Source: Gnetum montanum (taxonomy: Eukaryota > Streptophyta > Gnetopsida > Gnetales > Gnetaceae). From it: a stretch of 64,000 nucleotides of DNA. The stretch spans positions 460,370 through 524,369 of the forward strand of contig MNCI01002109.1 of the NCBI GenBank assembly GCA_015680685.1, given 5' to 3'. The position numbers and the translations under genes were made by a program. Position 1 is the first letter of the stretch, and each line of letters begins with the position of its first letter. A model generated the notes under the pieces. It ran no database searches. It was not told the DNA's origin and saw only the letters and a program-made list of their open reading frames with translations. Of the stretch, positions 36,011-46,700 are shown piece by piece.

Positions 36011-37150
36011 CACTCGTGAGAGATTGTTCATTATTGCTAGATCTCTTCTACCTCTCCCTCATTCTTCTATGTGAAGAGGGGTTGGATGTCCTTTGGATCC
36101 ATGGGTGTTCTTTTCTGCTATCATGAACACCCAATTTTGTACATTCTCAAAGTTCAAAATGGATATTCATTAGTTGATTCTCCTACAACCTTAGAAAAGA
36201 CCTATGCATTCAAGCAACACTCTTCAATAGGAATCTTTGCATTGAAACTTCCCTTCTTAAATTTGTGTGGAGTCACCATATGGGAGTCTCTCTATCTTTT
36301 AGTGAGCGCTCTCTCGTCCCAATTTCGACCACTCTCTCTTGTAACAAGTTGGTTAGTTTTGGTGGATGATAGTTCCCCAGATTGCAAATGGTTATTTATG
36401 AAGATGTTTCCTAGAGTCTCATTCCATGACTTATTGTGGTTTATGTACTTGATACCTTTTTACTATTAATAAAACTTCTTTTCGGGGTCCAACACCACCA
36501 CCACCCACCCACCCACCACCGCCTCCCCCCCCAAAATGAAGGTCCCTAGTATTTTTTAGTTCTAACTTTGCTTATTTTTACTATTGTGCAATACATCCAA
36601 AAGGTCCATAGAACTTAATAAAATGTAAGTTTCAATTAAAAAAAATGCATATAATTATTATAAAATTTTAAGGTATTGTAATAAAATGTTTTTTCTTGTT
36701 TCACGGATAAAATAATGAAAATTAAACTAAGAGTCAAAGCATTTTTCATGGTTTATGTAATTGATATCTTTTTTCTATTAATAAAACTTCTTTTTGGGGT
36801 CCAATACGACCCCTTCTAAAATGAAGGTCCCTAATATCCATACATTGGAATGAAAGGAAGTTGCCCATGCAATGCCTCTTCAACAATTTTTTTGAAATAC
36901 TTTACATCATGATTCAGAGCGCACATAACGAAATTGCACACATAACGAAATATCAAATTCTTGAACTAAGACTCGGAATCTATTATTTCATTTTTCCGAA
37001 ATACTTTACATCATGATTCGTTTGAGCACACATTAATAAAACTTCTTTTCAGGGTCCAATACCACCCCTTTTAAATGAAGGTCCCTAATATCCATACATT
37101 GGAATGAAAGGAAATTGCCCATGCAATGCCTCTTCAACAAAAAGTTGTTC
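36011..37150. repeat. Unclassified repeat tail, about three partial copies
   Basis: 36071-36469 is an open frame ending WFMYLIPFYY, followed by CTATTAATAAAACTTCTTTT and GGGGTCCAA. The segment TTAATAAAACTTCTTTT..GGTCCAATAC..TGAAGGTCCCTA recurs at about 36466-36550, 36770-36840 and 37030-37090. The first is expanded by CCACC and C runs (36496-36532). It looks like the 3' end of a retroelement, but the family is not recognised. Confidence 0.45.
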
Positions 37151-37830
37151 CCGTTCCCTAAGACTCTTGGGAATCCCTTATTTCATTTTTCCAAAATACT
37201 CTACATCATGATTCAGAGCACACATAACGAAATACCAAATTCTTGAACTAAGACTCTCGGGAATCCCTTATTTCATTTTTCCAAAATACTCTACATCATG
37301 ATTCAGAGCACACATAACGAAATGAAATACCAAATTCTTGAACTAAGACTCTCGGGAATCCCTTATTTTATTTTTCCAAAATACTCTACATCATGATTCA
37401 AAGCACACATAACGAAATACCAAATTCTTGAACTGAGCTCAGAATCTGTTATTTCATTTTTCCAAAATACTCTACATCATGATTCATATGAGCACACATA
37501 ACGGCCGAATACATCATGATTAGTCTGAGCGCAAATAACGAAATACCAAATTCCTGCTCTTATCGTCAAGATTAAACAACGAGAAGCGTTACCCGTTATT
37601 TCATTTTTTCGAAATGCTCTCATGATATCCATGATTCGTCAGAGCGCACATAACGAAATACCGAATTCTTAAACTGTCTTTCTTATTTTATAGTCAAAAT
37701 TAAACAACAAAAACCGTTACCCGTCATTTCATTTTTCCGAAACACTATACATTCAGAGCGCACATAACGAAATACCGAATTCTTGAACTGTATTTTTTTA
37801 TTTTATCGTCAAAATTAAACATCTAGAAGC
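36893..37830 (+). repeat. Tandem repeat upstream of the pectinesterase (about nine units)
   Basis: Unit core: CATCATGATTC, then GAGC(G/A)CACATAACGAAAT, ACCAAATTCTTGAACT and TTATTTCATTTTTCC. Cores start near 36905, 37009, 37204, 37294, 37389, 37474, 37512, 37628 and 37752. Central units are 85-95 bases apart; the last ones also share a GTCAAAATTAAACAAC block. One unit is split by the TTAATAAAACTTC repeat. Confidence 0.85.
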
Positions 37831-38153
37831 CTTACATAGAAGAGGAATCCAGCTACCTTAAAAATAACTTAAACAAGAAAAATCCAACTCACACTGCATA
37901 AATTCAGAATAACATCAACGGGATTACCCATCACAATCGATAATTTAGGCATTTTCATACCGAAAAGAGCGGCTGCCGCCTACGATTAACAAACATAATT
38001 GAAAACAAGACGGACGCAGGCGAACCCGTTATTCTATATTTGAACACCGTTACCATTAACTGCAGAACGTGAGAATGTACGTATAGAGCCAGAAATTTGG
38101 AAATTTGCAAGTCCAGCCTTGCTCAGCAGAATAAAGAATTGGAATCCATCCGC

Positions 38154-38168
38154 ATGGTAGCACGGTAA
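38154..38168 (+). other. Four-codon upstream ORF before the pectinesterase
   Basis: ATG GTA GCA CGG TAA ends two bases before the main ATG (38171). If the transcript starts upstream of it, it would be met first by scanning ribosomes. Transcript start not known. Confidence 0.4.
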
Positions 38169-38170
38169 AG

Positions 38171-39929
38171 ATGGATCGTGTTTTTTACAAATCCGTGGTG
38201 GTTATTGCAGTGGTACTTCATGCAACACTATTTTTCGTCCCGGCTTTGGCAGGCGCAACCATCGTCGTGGCTAAGGATGGCTCTGCAAAATTCAACTCCA
38301 TTCAGGCTGCTGTCAACTCTGTTGCCAACCAGCGGAGCCGTGTGGTTATTAACATCAGGCCCGGAGTTTACAAGTAAGCTCAGTGCAATTAGCAATGCCT
38401 AATATCTGTAATATCATCCACGAACGTTGAAATTTTGCCATATATGTCATCGCAGAATGTTGTTGCTTAGCAACTAAATTTAGCCATATCTTATAGGTTT
38501 TTCTGGGACGTAATAAGAAAAGAGTTTCAGTTGCATGCAGGTTATCAACTTCAACTTGTTTGCCGTTTGGCCACTTGTACTTTTGTAGTTAGCCTTATGA
38601 TGCACCTTACAAGGAATTCAGTAACTTATCCCTGTAGCCTGTGCTGAAATCAAAATTGAGTATTAACTTTCTTTTATGACACAGACCTGTGCCTTCTTTT
38701 GTATACATATTTTTACAATTTGTCCATCATCTTAGTCAAATTACATTTAGACACATAGATGGTACGTTATAGTTGTTAACGCAGCTTCTTCGAATTTCTA
38801 ATTTGTTAAAAGCGAAACAAGAAATGCAAAATTGCGCAGTTTATTCCTGGTTCCATGCCGCTTCTCTGACGATGGTTACCTACCAATTGGGTGGCTGATT
38901 TGTTTTAAATCCTACGGAGCGAGCACTTCGATTACAAGGAAAACGTTATACCAACATCCTTACTAACATTTCCACAATTCATCTCATCATCAAACGCAAC
39001 AAGATTTCCATCTCAATTTCAAGCTCAGGTAACCAAGGCACGAACCAATTCTGTGTGGTTGCAGAGAGAAGGTAAAAATCCCAGCATATCAAGGACCCAT
39101 AACATTGGCGGGCGCGGGAGCACAGAACACAAGAATCGTGTGGGGCGACACGTTTTCAGACAAGGGCGATCTGACGGTCGTGGCGACGATGCTGGTGGAG
39201 TCGGCCGGATTCGTGGCCAAAGATCTGACCATTGAGGTGAGAAAGATAAGTTAGATAAGATGGGTGGATTTGAGCAAAGGAAAGAGAAAACGAACTAACG
39301 ACTGGATTTGTGTAAAGAACTCATCACCGGATCCAGGGCAAGGCGGAAGGGGTGATCAGGCGGTGTCTGTAGCGTTGCTGGGCGACATGGCAGCCCTGTA
39401 CAGGGTCCAGATGCTGGGTTTCCAGGACACGCTGTACGACGCCGCGGGTCGCCACTACTTCAAGAACTGCTACATCGCGGGCAGCATCGACTTCATCTGC
39501 GGCAACGCGCGATCAATGTACGACTCTTGCACGCTCGCGACGCGGTCCGATGGCTACGGCGTGGGCGGGTCTATCGTGGCTCAGAAGCGCGACAGCGCCA
39601 CGGAGGGCACCGGCTTCCTGTTCAAGAACTGCCGCATCGTGAGCTTCGGGCCACAGTACAAGGGCAAGGTCATGCTCGCCCGCGCCTGGGGGGCCCACTC
39701 CTACGTCGTCTTCGATCAGACCCTCATGGATGACGTCATCTACAGCCCTGCTTACGCCGCCTGGGACAAGTCCCCCCAGCAGCTCACTTTCATTGAAACC
39801 GCCTCCAGTGGCCCCGGCGCAGCGCGAGGCGTGCTTCGTCCCAACTTTGTGAAGGTTTCCAGTCAGCCTTCCACTACCTATTCCGCCAACTTTATCGATG
39901 CCCAGCAATGGCTCCCCTCCGTTGTTTAA
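38171..39929 (+). CDS. Pectinesterase (pectin methylesterase), three exons, 328 aa
   Basis: Exons 38171-38373, 39065-39236 and 39318-39929; both introns (691 and 81 bp) are GT-AG and keep the frame. The product is a secreted cell-wall enzyme removing methyl esters from pectin. Residues 1-27 look like a signal peptide (hydrophobic VVVIAVVLHATLFFVPALAG). There is no N-terminal inhibitor domain, so it is the short class. Visible family motifs: GDQAV (Q139), GFQDTLYD (Q161, D162), GSIDFICGNA (D183), and LARAWG (R247); all catalytic residues are present. Phe is Cys in the usual DFIFG, and Gly is Ala in LGRAWG. Exon 3 is GC-rich, unlike the surroundings. Closest in wording to QRT1/PME53-like enzymes. 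No stops or shifts: probably functional. Confidence 0.92.
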
Positions 39930-41149
39930 CCACCGCCTTACATCCATCCATCCATCCATCCTCTCCTCAGTTTAGACATTGGTACCTATGAGAACCACGA
40001 TTATGTTAAGCATGGGATAGTTGCTGTCCATGTCTCTTTCATTTAACCATGAAATAATGTTGGTAACTAATGTGCTTCATGTTCATGCTGCACATATTTC
40101 ATAAAATGTTTAACCATGACGGCATGCATTTGAAACAAAACAATTCATAGCTCTCAGAAATTGTATATATATATTTGCTCACTTCTCTTTTTGCTCACTT
40201 ATATAACCTCTCTTTTTGTGGAATTGAACCTTTGATTGTCCCCTCTTTTTTCTGGCCTAGAGGCCAACAACATTGAAATTCTACAAGGACAATAATATTT
40301 CCCATATTTTCATGTGATGTAATACATCAACTTTTAAGACTCTCTTCCTTTGGCCAAATAATATATATTCATTGTTAATATATAGCTAAATTACTTTAAT
40401 ACCAATTTCATATATTTGAAGTGCAAATTTGTTCTCTTTTACATCAATTATGTTTTTTTCATGAACCTCTTCATGGTAAACTAGAATCTATGTCATCCAA
40501 CTCATGGACCAAACTTGGACCAAACTAGAACAAGCATTTAAATGACAATCAAATGGAACTTCCACGTCATGCCATGCACATATTTATTGTTAAGATTATG
40601 TTATAAAGCTTTTCATATCTTTTCACATCTTCATAGATATGAATTTCAATGTAGCCTCTACAATGCAACCTTACAATGCCTTGGCTATAGTAGCAATTTT
40701 TTAAACATATGGCAATAAAAAATTTCCATTTTGTTGGAATTCCAAAAAAAGGAGACAGGGCTCCAGTGCGGGAATAGAATTTGGATAAATGAAGATTTGA
40801 CATGTAAAGAAATAGAAAAAGGTTAAAGCTACACATGAAAAAGGTCTCATGGCTTACCTAAATGCTAATAATGTGGCAGTGATTACAAATAAAAAATATT
40901 CAAGAAATTTCTCAAAAAATTTATAGGCTTCTAGAAGAAATAACATTTTCTTGGGCTTCCCTATCAATCAAAACATGAATCCATTCCTCCTAAGAAAACA
41001 TCTAGCCCTAATTTGAAATAAAAATTTTCTAGTAGGATGATCTCTTCTCTTTACATTCCCCATGAATGCATAAGAATTTGATTCAAAAACTTCCTCAATG
41101 TTGGGAGCATTAGGATTATCTCATTCAAGAGCTTGGCTTGATGTCTCCT
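39930..41149. other. AT-rich sequence downstream of the pectinesterase
   Basis: Contains the gene's 3' UTR; a possible poly(A) signal AATAAT lies at 40051-40056. Nothing else supported until about 40850, where a minus-strand gag remnant seems to start. Open frames on the minus strand at 40567-40836 show no homology. Confidence 0.4.
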
Positions 41150-41262
41150 CCACTTCCATAGTTTGCATATCTTTACCCTTACTACCTTGTGAATTGGACA
41201 TTTCCATTACTTATGTTCCCATTCTCTACATTTGAAGCATTGAATCTTGATGAGTTGCTACC
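41150..41262 (-). pseudogene. gag zinc-knuckle fragment, minus strand
   Basis: On the minus strand 41239-41198 reads CFKCREWEHK-stop-WKC, a C-x2-C-x4-H-x4-C retroelement gag knuckle with one stop (TAA) and Trp in place of Gly. Sequence down to about 40850 on the same strand may continue the protein (NVKRRDHPTRKFLF). The element type cannot be told. Confidence 0.45.
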
Positions 41263-41562
41263 TTGAATCTTACCTCCCTTTCCTTGGTTCTTATTGGCTT
41301 ATCCCAAGTTTCATTAAATTCTTTGCAATAAATCTTAGACAAGGTTGAAGAGGTAGACCCTTGGGAGGTATTGTGTGTTTAGTTAGAAATTCTTTGGAGC
41401 ATCTTATGCAACTAGAAAAGCTAGATGAATATATACAATATATCTGGTTAAAAGTTTACCATCAACAAGGATGTGTTTTTCTTTCCATTTTCTATTTTTC
41501 TCCTAGATAAGATACTTTATATGACATGGTAGATTTATCTTGAGATTATCCTTCCCAAAATT

Positions 41563-41655
41563 TTAAAATAGATATTGTGGAGTTTAGAACTAAAGGAGCT
41601 ATTTTTATCTATGGAGATTTTAATGCTCAAGTGGGATCACTCCAAATAGAATAAA
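41563..41655 (+). pseudogene. LINE endonuclease fragment
   Basis: One frame reads KGAIFIYGDFNAQVGSLQIE; GDFNA followed by GS is typical of LINE endonucleases. It differs from the LINE at 22400-27130. It ends abruptly at the truncated copia LTR. Confidence 0.45.
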
Positions 41656-42028
41656 CTACAATAGTTATGTTGTAATACACTACAATCTTAAGTATTTAAT
41701 TGTAGATATTTGAAACATAATCAATGTAAAACTATTGTTCATCTCTATCATTTTACTACTGTTAATATTCAGTTTACATCTGACATCCCAAGCTATAAAC
41801 ATGGTTATAAGGAAGCCTTCAAGGTAGTGTGTTTGGCTTTCATTCCAATGCTTTCTTCTTTCCCATTCTTTGATGTTCATTGTGTCTCAAAAATTCTCTT
41901 TGAGCCACTAACATAAAAATCTAGGAGCCTGTTTCTTACTAGGGTTTCTCTTATTTTTCCCAAAGATATATTCTTGTGTTTTTCTATTGATTTATTTATT
42001 ATTATTATCATGAACAATCTAAAAATCA
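41656..42028 (+). repeat. Copia 5' LTR (truncated at left)
   Basis: ACAATAGTTATGTTGTAAT..TTAAGTATTTAA matches 46123 onward; the end CATGAACAATCTAAAAATCA matches CACGAATAATCTAAAAATCA of the 3' LTR. Confidence 0.75.
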
Positions 42029-42032
42029 CAAT

Positions 42033-42044
42033 TGGTATCACAAC
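42033..42044 (+). other. Copia primer-binding site, initiator-Met type
   Basis: TGGTATCACAAC resembles TGGTATCAGAGC, the usual tRNA-iMet PBS of copia elements, just after the LTR. Confidence 0.65.
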
Positions 42045-42092
42045 TATGTTCTTTTGTGGTGGTTTTTGTTGGGTGTTGGTTGATTTCAAGTT

Positions 42093-42830
42093 ATGGTAAA
42101 CTTTGAAAAAATCAAAAATGAAAAATTCTGTAGCAATGATTACAAAGTTTGGAAAATGTACATGAAAGATCTTCTTGTCAATGAAGATCTCTGGCAAGTA
42201 ATTGTTGATTCAAAGCCTCCCAATGTCATAGATTCAAACTAGGAGGCCTTGGATAGAAAGGCGCTAAGCAGAATTCATTTGTCTTTGGTGCTACTCAATG
42301 TTTCTAGAGTTCTAATTGCCAAAGATTTGTGGGAAAAATTAAAAGATTTGTACCAAAAAAATCAATTGCTAACATATTGTTTCATAGGAAGAATTTACAC
42401 ACACCCAAGATGCCTAAAAGTATGTTAATTATTGATCATTTAAGTATCTTCAATGATATCATGATGCAACTTGAAGTAGTTGAAGATGAAATGAAAAAGG
42501 AAGATCGTTGTATGTATCTTTTAAAGTCTCTTCCTGAGTCTTGGAATACTTTTGTAACATCAACAAGTAATTCTGTGTCAACTCTTAATTTCGATACTAT
42601 TGTAGCCCAACTCCTTAGTGAAGAAAGGAGAATTAAAAACTCTAGCTTAAAGTTGAAAAAAGCCCACATTTTAAACCTCCTAGATCTTAGAAAAATTTCA
42701 TAAAACTAAGATGTTGGAATTGTGGAAAGATTTGACATCTTAAAAATGATTGTAAAGCAACAAAGAAAGGAAAAGTATCTGCAAATAATAATAATAAAAA
42801 TGAAATTCCTCCTCCTTATCAAGAGGGAGA
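42093..42830 (+). pseudogene. Copia gag
   Basis: Starts MVNFEKIKNEKFCSNDYKVWKMYMKDLL, the usual copia gag (UBN2-type) beginning. One stop near 42238, a frameshift near 42360, then a long open frame (to 42703) with SIFNDIMMQLEVVEDEMKKED and LKSLPESWNTFV. The zinc knuckle CWNCGKI-stop-HLKNDC (about 42711-42750) has the Gly codon before His replaced by TGA (GGA to TGA). Confidence 0.8.
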
Positions 42831-43190
42831 TTTGTATGTGGTGTCATTAGGTGATGACACTGAGTTTCTTAGTATATTGATTTTGGTGCTTCCTATCACT
42901 ATGCCCCACACCTTGAATGGTTTTGTGAATACTTTGTTTGTAACCTCGGTGTGGTCAAACTAGGTGATGATGGTCTTTGTGATGTTGTTGGGTATGGTAA
43001 AGTTAAAATCCAATTTAAGGATGTAACCATTAAAACTACATCTCATGTTCATCATGTATTTGAACTCATAATGAATCTCTTGTTTATGAGTGAGTTAGAT
43101 TCTACAATTCTAACTATCATATTTGGTGAAGGAAAATGTAAAATCTTGTAAGGGTCTTTACCTTTAGCCATTGGTGTAAAGGTGGGAAGA
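42831..43190 (+). pseudogene. Copia protease
   Basis: Frame YIDFGASYHYAPHLEWF (about 42874-42925) shows the D-x-GAS catalytic motif of copia proteases, then CDVVGYGKVKI and LLFMSELD. Open from 42951 to 43151. One stop just before YIDFGAS. A small damaged GAG-pre-integrase segment follows with a duplicated AAAAAGGTTTAAA block at 43301-43350. Confidence 0.7.
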
Positions 43191-44290
43191 CTTTACTAGT
43201 TGGAAGCAAGAATGTTGTAGCACAACTTCAACATGGTAGCAATTACTGACTTGCATTCAAGCATTGATCTTTGGCATAGAAGATTCGTATACTTAAGTGA
43301 AAAAGGTTTAAAGGAACTACATAAAAACATTTAAGTGAAAAAGGTTTAAAGAAACTACATTAAAAAGGGAAAATTAACCTTATAGAAGAATCTCTAAATT
43401 TTTGTCATCATTGCCTACTTGGTAAACAAACATGTTCAAGATTGCCAAGAAGTAATGCTAAAGTTAATGAAGTGTTAGAGTTAATACATAGTGATGTATG
43501 TGAACTAGTTAAAGACTTACAAACATTCTCACTTGGAGGTGCTACATATTATGTTTCATTCATTGATGAATTTTCAAGGAAAGCTTGGATCTATTTGACA
43601 AAACATAAGTTTGAAGTATTGGAAAAACTTAAAGAGTTCAAAGCTCTTGTTGAAAATTATTTAGGAAAGAAAATCAAGGTTTTCAGAATAGATAATGGTG
43701 GTGAATTTTGCTCCCATGCTTTTAACAATTTTTGTAAAGAACATGACATATATAGGCAAAAGACTATTCCAAGAACTCCTAAACAAAATGGAGTAGCTAA
43801 ACGTTTTAATAGAATGTTGCTGGAAAGAATTAGATGCATACTAAGTGAAGTTGGTCTTAGTAAACATTTTTGGGCTAAAGCTACAATGACTACTTATTAT
43901 CTCATCAATTGGTCTCCATCCTTTGCAATTGATGGAAAGATTGTAGATGAAATATGAAGTGGAAAGTTTATTAATTTGAATTATCTTCAAGTTCTTGGAT
44001 GTGAAGCTTATGTTTACATTCTGAAAATTGATAGATCAAAATTAGACTATAAGTCTGTAAGATGTATTTTTCTTGGTTATGGTCATGGTGTTAAAGTTTA
44101 TAAGTTGTACAACCCAGAAACTAAGAGGGTTATCTATAGTCATGATGTTGTATTTAGAGAGTCTTGCAAACATATTAAGTGCAATCTCTCTAATGATGTA
44201 ACACCTGATCATGTATCTTTTCAAGTTAATAAAGGAAATTCAGAGGGTCATCCTTCCTCGGTAGGAGATATTGCTCCTAAGCAATAAGAT
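43191..44290 (+). pseudogene. Copia integrase
   Basis: The HHCC region (near 43270-43440) is broken; FCHHCLLGKQTCS remains. The core is open from 43442: LIHSDVCE (first Asp), FRIDNGGEF (second Asp), and PKQNGVAKRFNR, where the catalytic Glu (NGVAER) is Lys. A single TGA separates it from the C-terminal part LQVLGCEAYVYI..KSVRCIFLGYG (43976-44287). The E-to-K change makes it inactive. Confidence 0.85.
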
Positions 44291-45950
44291 GATGTGCATA
44301 ATATACAAGATATAAGTATAGGGGAAGATGAAAGTGAAGATGAGGAAATCAAGTATCAACCTCACAACCCTTAAGACAGTTTGGTTGCACCAGAAAGTTA
44401 TCCACTCGATTTAAAGATCAAATTCTAATTGCTGAAGCTGAACCACTTACTTATGATGAAGCGTGCACATCTCTTTATCATAAAGAATGGAAATTAACGA
44501 TTGATGATGAAATGTTTGCTATTCATAGGAATAAGACATGGAAATTCATTGAACTTCCATCTGATAGAAAACCAATTGGATGTAAGTGGGTGTTCAAAAT
44601 TAAATTTGGTAACTAGTTTAAAGCATGTCTTGTTACTAATGGTTATTCACAAAAGAAGGGAATTAATTATGATGAAATCTTCTCCCCTATGGTAAAATTA
44701 ACATCCATTAGATCATCGCTACCAATAGCAGGAACTTATGATCTAGAACTTGAACAAATGGATGTAAAAACTACTTTCCTCAATGATGATCTTAAGGAGG
44801 ATATATATATGCTTCAACCTAAAAGGTATAAAGTGAAAGAAAAAGAGCATATGGTGTGTCAATTGCTAAGATCATTGTTGGGCTCAAACAAGCACCAAGG
44901 GTGTGGAATACAAAATTTAATGAAAACATGTTAAATCTTGGCTTCATTAGAAGTCAGGAAGATTCTTGCTTATATGCCAAAAATAAAAATGGAAAACTCT
45001 TAATTTTATTGCTATATGTTGATGGCATGTTCATAGCAAGAAGTGACATGGATGAAGTTAAAGAGTTGAAATAACTTCTTTCTTCTCAGTTTGAGATGAA
45101 AGATCTTGGTGCTATTAAAAGGATTTTGGACATGGAAATTAAAAGAAATAGAGGTAATGACAAACTTTGGATTACAAAATCTACATATGTGCAAAGTATC
45201 TTTAAAAGATATAATATGCAAGATTGTAAGCCTATGGAAACACCTTGTGAAATTGGGATAAAACTCTTAGTTGAATAATGCCCCAAGATAGATGATGAAA
45301 AAAAGCTTATGATAAAAATTCCATATGCTAGTGCTATCGGTAGTTTGATGTATGTAATGGTTACTACTAGACCTGATATTGCATACATTGTTGGAAAACT
45401 TAGTAGGTATATGTCTAATTTAGGAAAACAACACTGGATTGTTGTAAAACAAGTTCTTTGATATCTTCGTGATACTATGAACTTTGGTATTTGTTATCAA
45501 AGTAATTCATTCATTCTACATGGTTATGTGGATGCTGATTGGGGTGGAGATTTAGAAAAAAAATCAACTAGTGAATATGTGTTCAATATCTTAGGTGGTG
45601 CTATCTCTTGGAAAATTCAATTGCAGTATTGTGTAGCTCAATCTGCTACTAAAGTAGAATATGTTGCTACAAACCTAGCTAGTCAAGAGGGAACATGGCT
45701 TCAAAGATTACTGGTTGAACTATGAATTCATAAAAAAGTTGTGAAAATTAATTGTGATAATAAAAGTAAAATTTATATATCCAAGAATCTCACTTTTCAC
45801 AATAGGACAAAGCATATAGAAATACAATACTACTATATTCGAGAGCAAATAAATGAACAAAGAATTATTCTTGAAAAAATTAAGATAGAGGCAAATGCTA
45901 TTGATATGATGACAAAATCTTTATGTGTTGAAAAGTTTTTATAGTGTCGA
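44291..45950 (+). pseudogene. Copia reverse transcriptase and RNase H
   Basis: RT landmarks: KPIGCKWVFKIK, GINYDEIFSPMVK, LEQMDVKTTFLN, GLKQAPRVWN and the catalytic box YVDGM (about 45016), which should be YVDD. Then LGAIKRILDMEI, YASAIGSLMY, TRPDIAY. RNase H: GYVDADWGGDLE (45520-45555), STSEYVF, QSATKVEYVA, and a C-terminus with NRTKHIEIQYYYIRE. Stops and two or three frameshifts. The D-to-G change in the catalytic box inactivates RT. Confidence 0.87.
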
Positions 45951-46020
45951 ATAGCTGTTGATGTCATGGAAGGTGATATCATCTAAGGTCTAGATTAGGT
46001 TGCATGGAAACTTTTTCTTC

Positions 46021-46328
46021 AAGGGGGACAATTATGAGTAAAGTGAAGGTAACTATCGTTCACATAAGCTCAAATATTATCATCTCTTTGAATGCAAGCA
46101 CTATCTTTTTGTAATTGTATGGTACAATAGTTATGTTGTAATAAATTACAGTGTTAAGTATTTAACTGTAGATATTTGAAATATAGTCAATGCAAAAGTA
46201 TTGTTCATCTCCATCATTTTACTACTATTAATATCTAGTTTATATCCAACATCCCATCCTAGGATATATAATTATGTTTTTCTATTAATTTATTATTTTT
46301 ACTATTATCACGAATAATCTAAAAATCA
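46021..46328 (+). repeat. Copia polypurine tract and 3' LTR
   Basis: AAGGGGGAC (46021-46029) precedes TGAGTAAAG (46035), the LTR start. The LTR ends AAAAATCA (46328). The right flank is a minus-strand Athila protease fragment. Confidence 0.75.
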
Positions 46329-46329
46329 T

Positions 46330-46700
46330 GATGACAAGAAAGCTATCTCCCATCTTATTCTCCAATTTGATTACCATGAAGTTTGTAGGGTATGATCATC
46401 CTACCATGATTATCATCACATCATTAACTTATCCTATAGGGTATGTGTAGGATTGGTCTACTAGCTCCAACCTAATGTTAGTACTTTTGAGAGTGAGGAG
46501 CTCCTAATTAATATACTATTGCAATGACATGATATTGATTCCTAAATTGGAGTCACAAAGAGATAGGCAATGACCTTTCTTACCAATTTGAATCTCTAGC
46601 ATGGGACTTTCAGGATCAATCTTATTTTCGAGAAAATGACCTTCTTTTACTACCTACATTACTATCTTAAACATTATAATTGTTATGACACTACAACAAT
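46330..46700 (-). pseudogene. Athila-like protease fragment, minus strand
   Basis: On the minus strand, 46560 to 46335 reads CDSNLGINIMSL, LELVDQSYTYPIG, VNDVMIIMVG and SYPTNFMVIKLENKMGD. It aligns with the protease of element B (LELVD-stop-SITIPLG, WSYPADFLVIKVENYKGD). The fragment is cut at 46329 by the copia LTR. Confidence 0.65.

Larger units (their letters stand above)
41656..46328 (+). mobile_element. Ty1/copia element, inactive, 5' LTR truncated
   Basis: 5' LTR 41656-42028, PBS at 42033, gag, protease, integrase, RT, RNase H, PPT (46021-46029), 3' LTR 46035-46328. The order gag-pro-int-RT-RH is that of copia. The 5' LTR lacks the first 90 bases of the 3' LTR, while the 3' LTR lacks about 200 internal bases present in the 5' LTR. 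Few frameshifts; catalytic residues of integrase and RT are mutated. Confidence 0.88.

Noticed and set aside
39513-39959. Long open frame on the minus strand opposite pectinesterase exon 3
   Set aside because: A shadow of the GC-rich exon; the plus strand has all pectinesterase motifs and clean splice sites.
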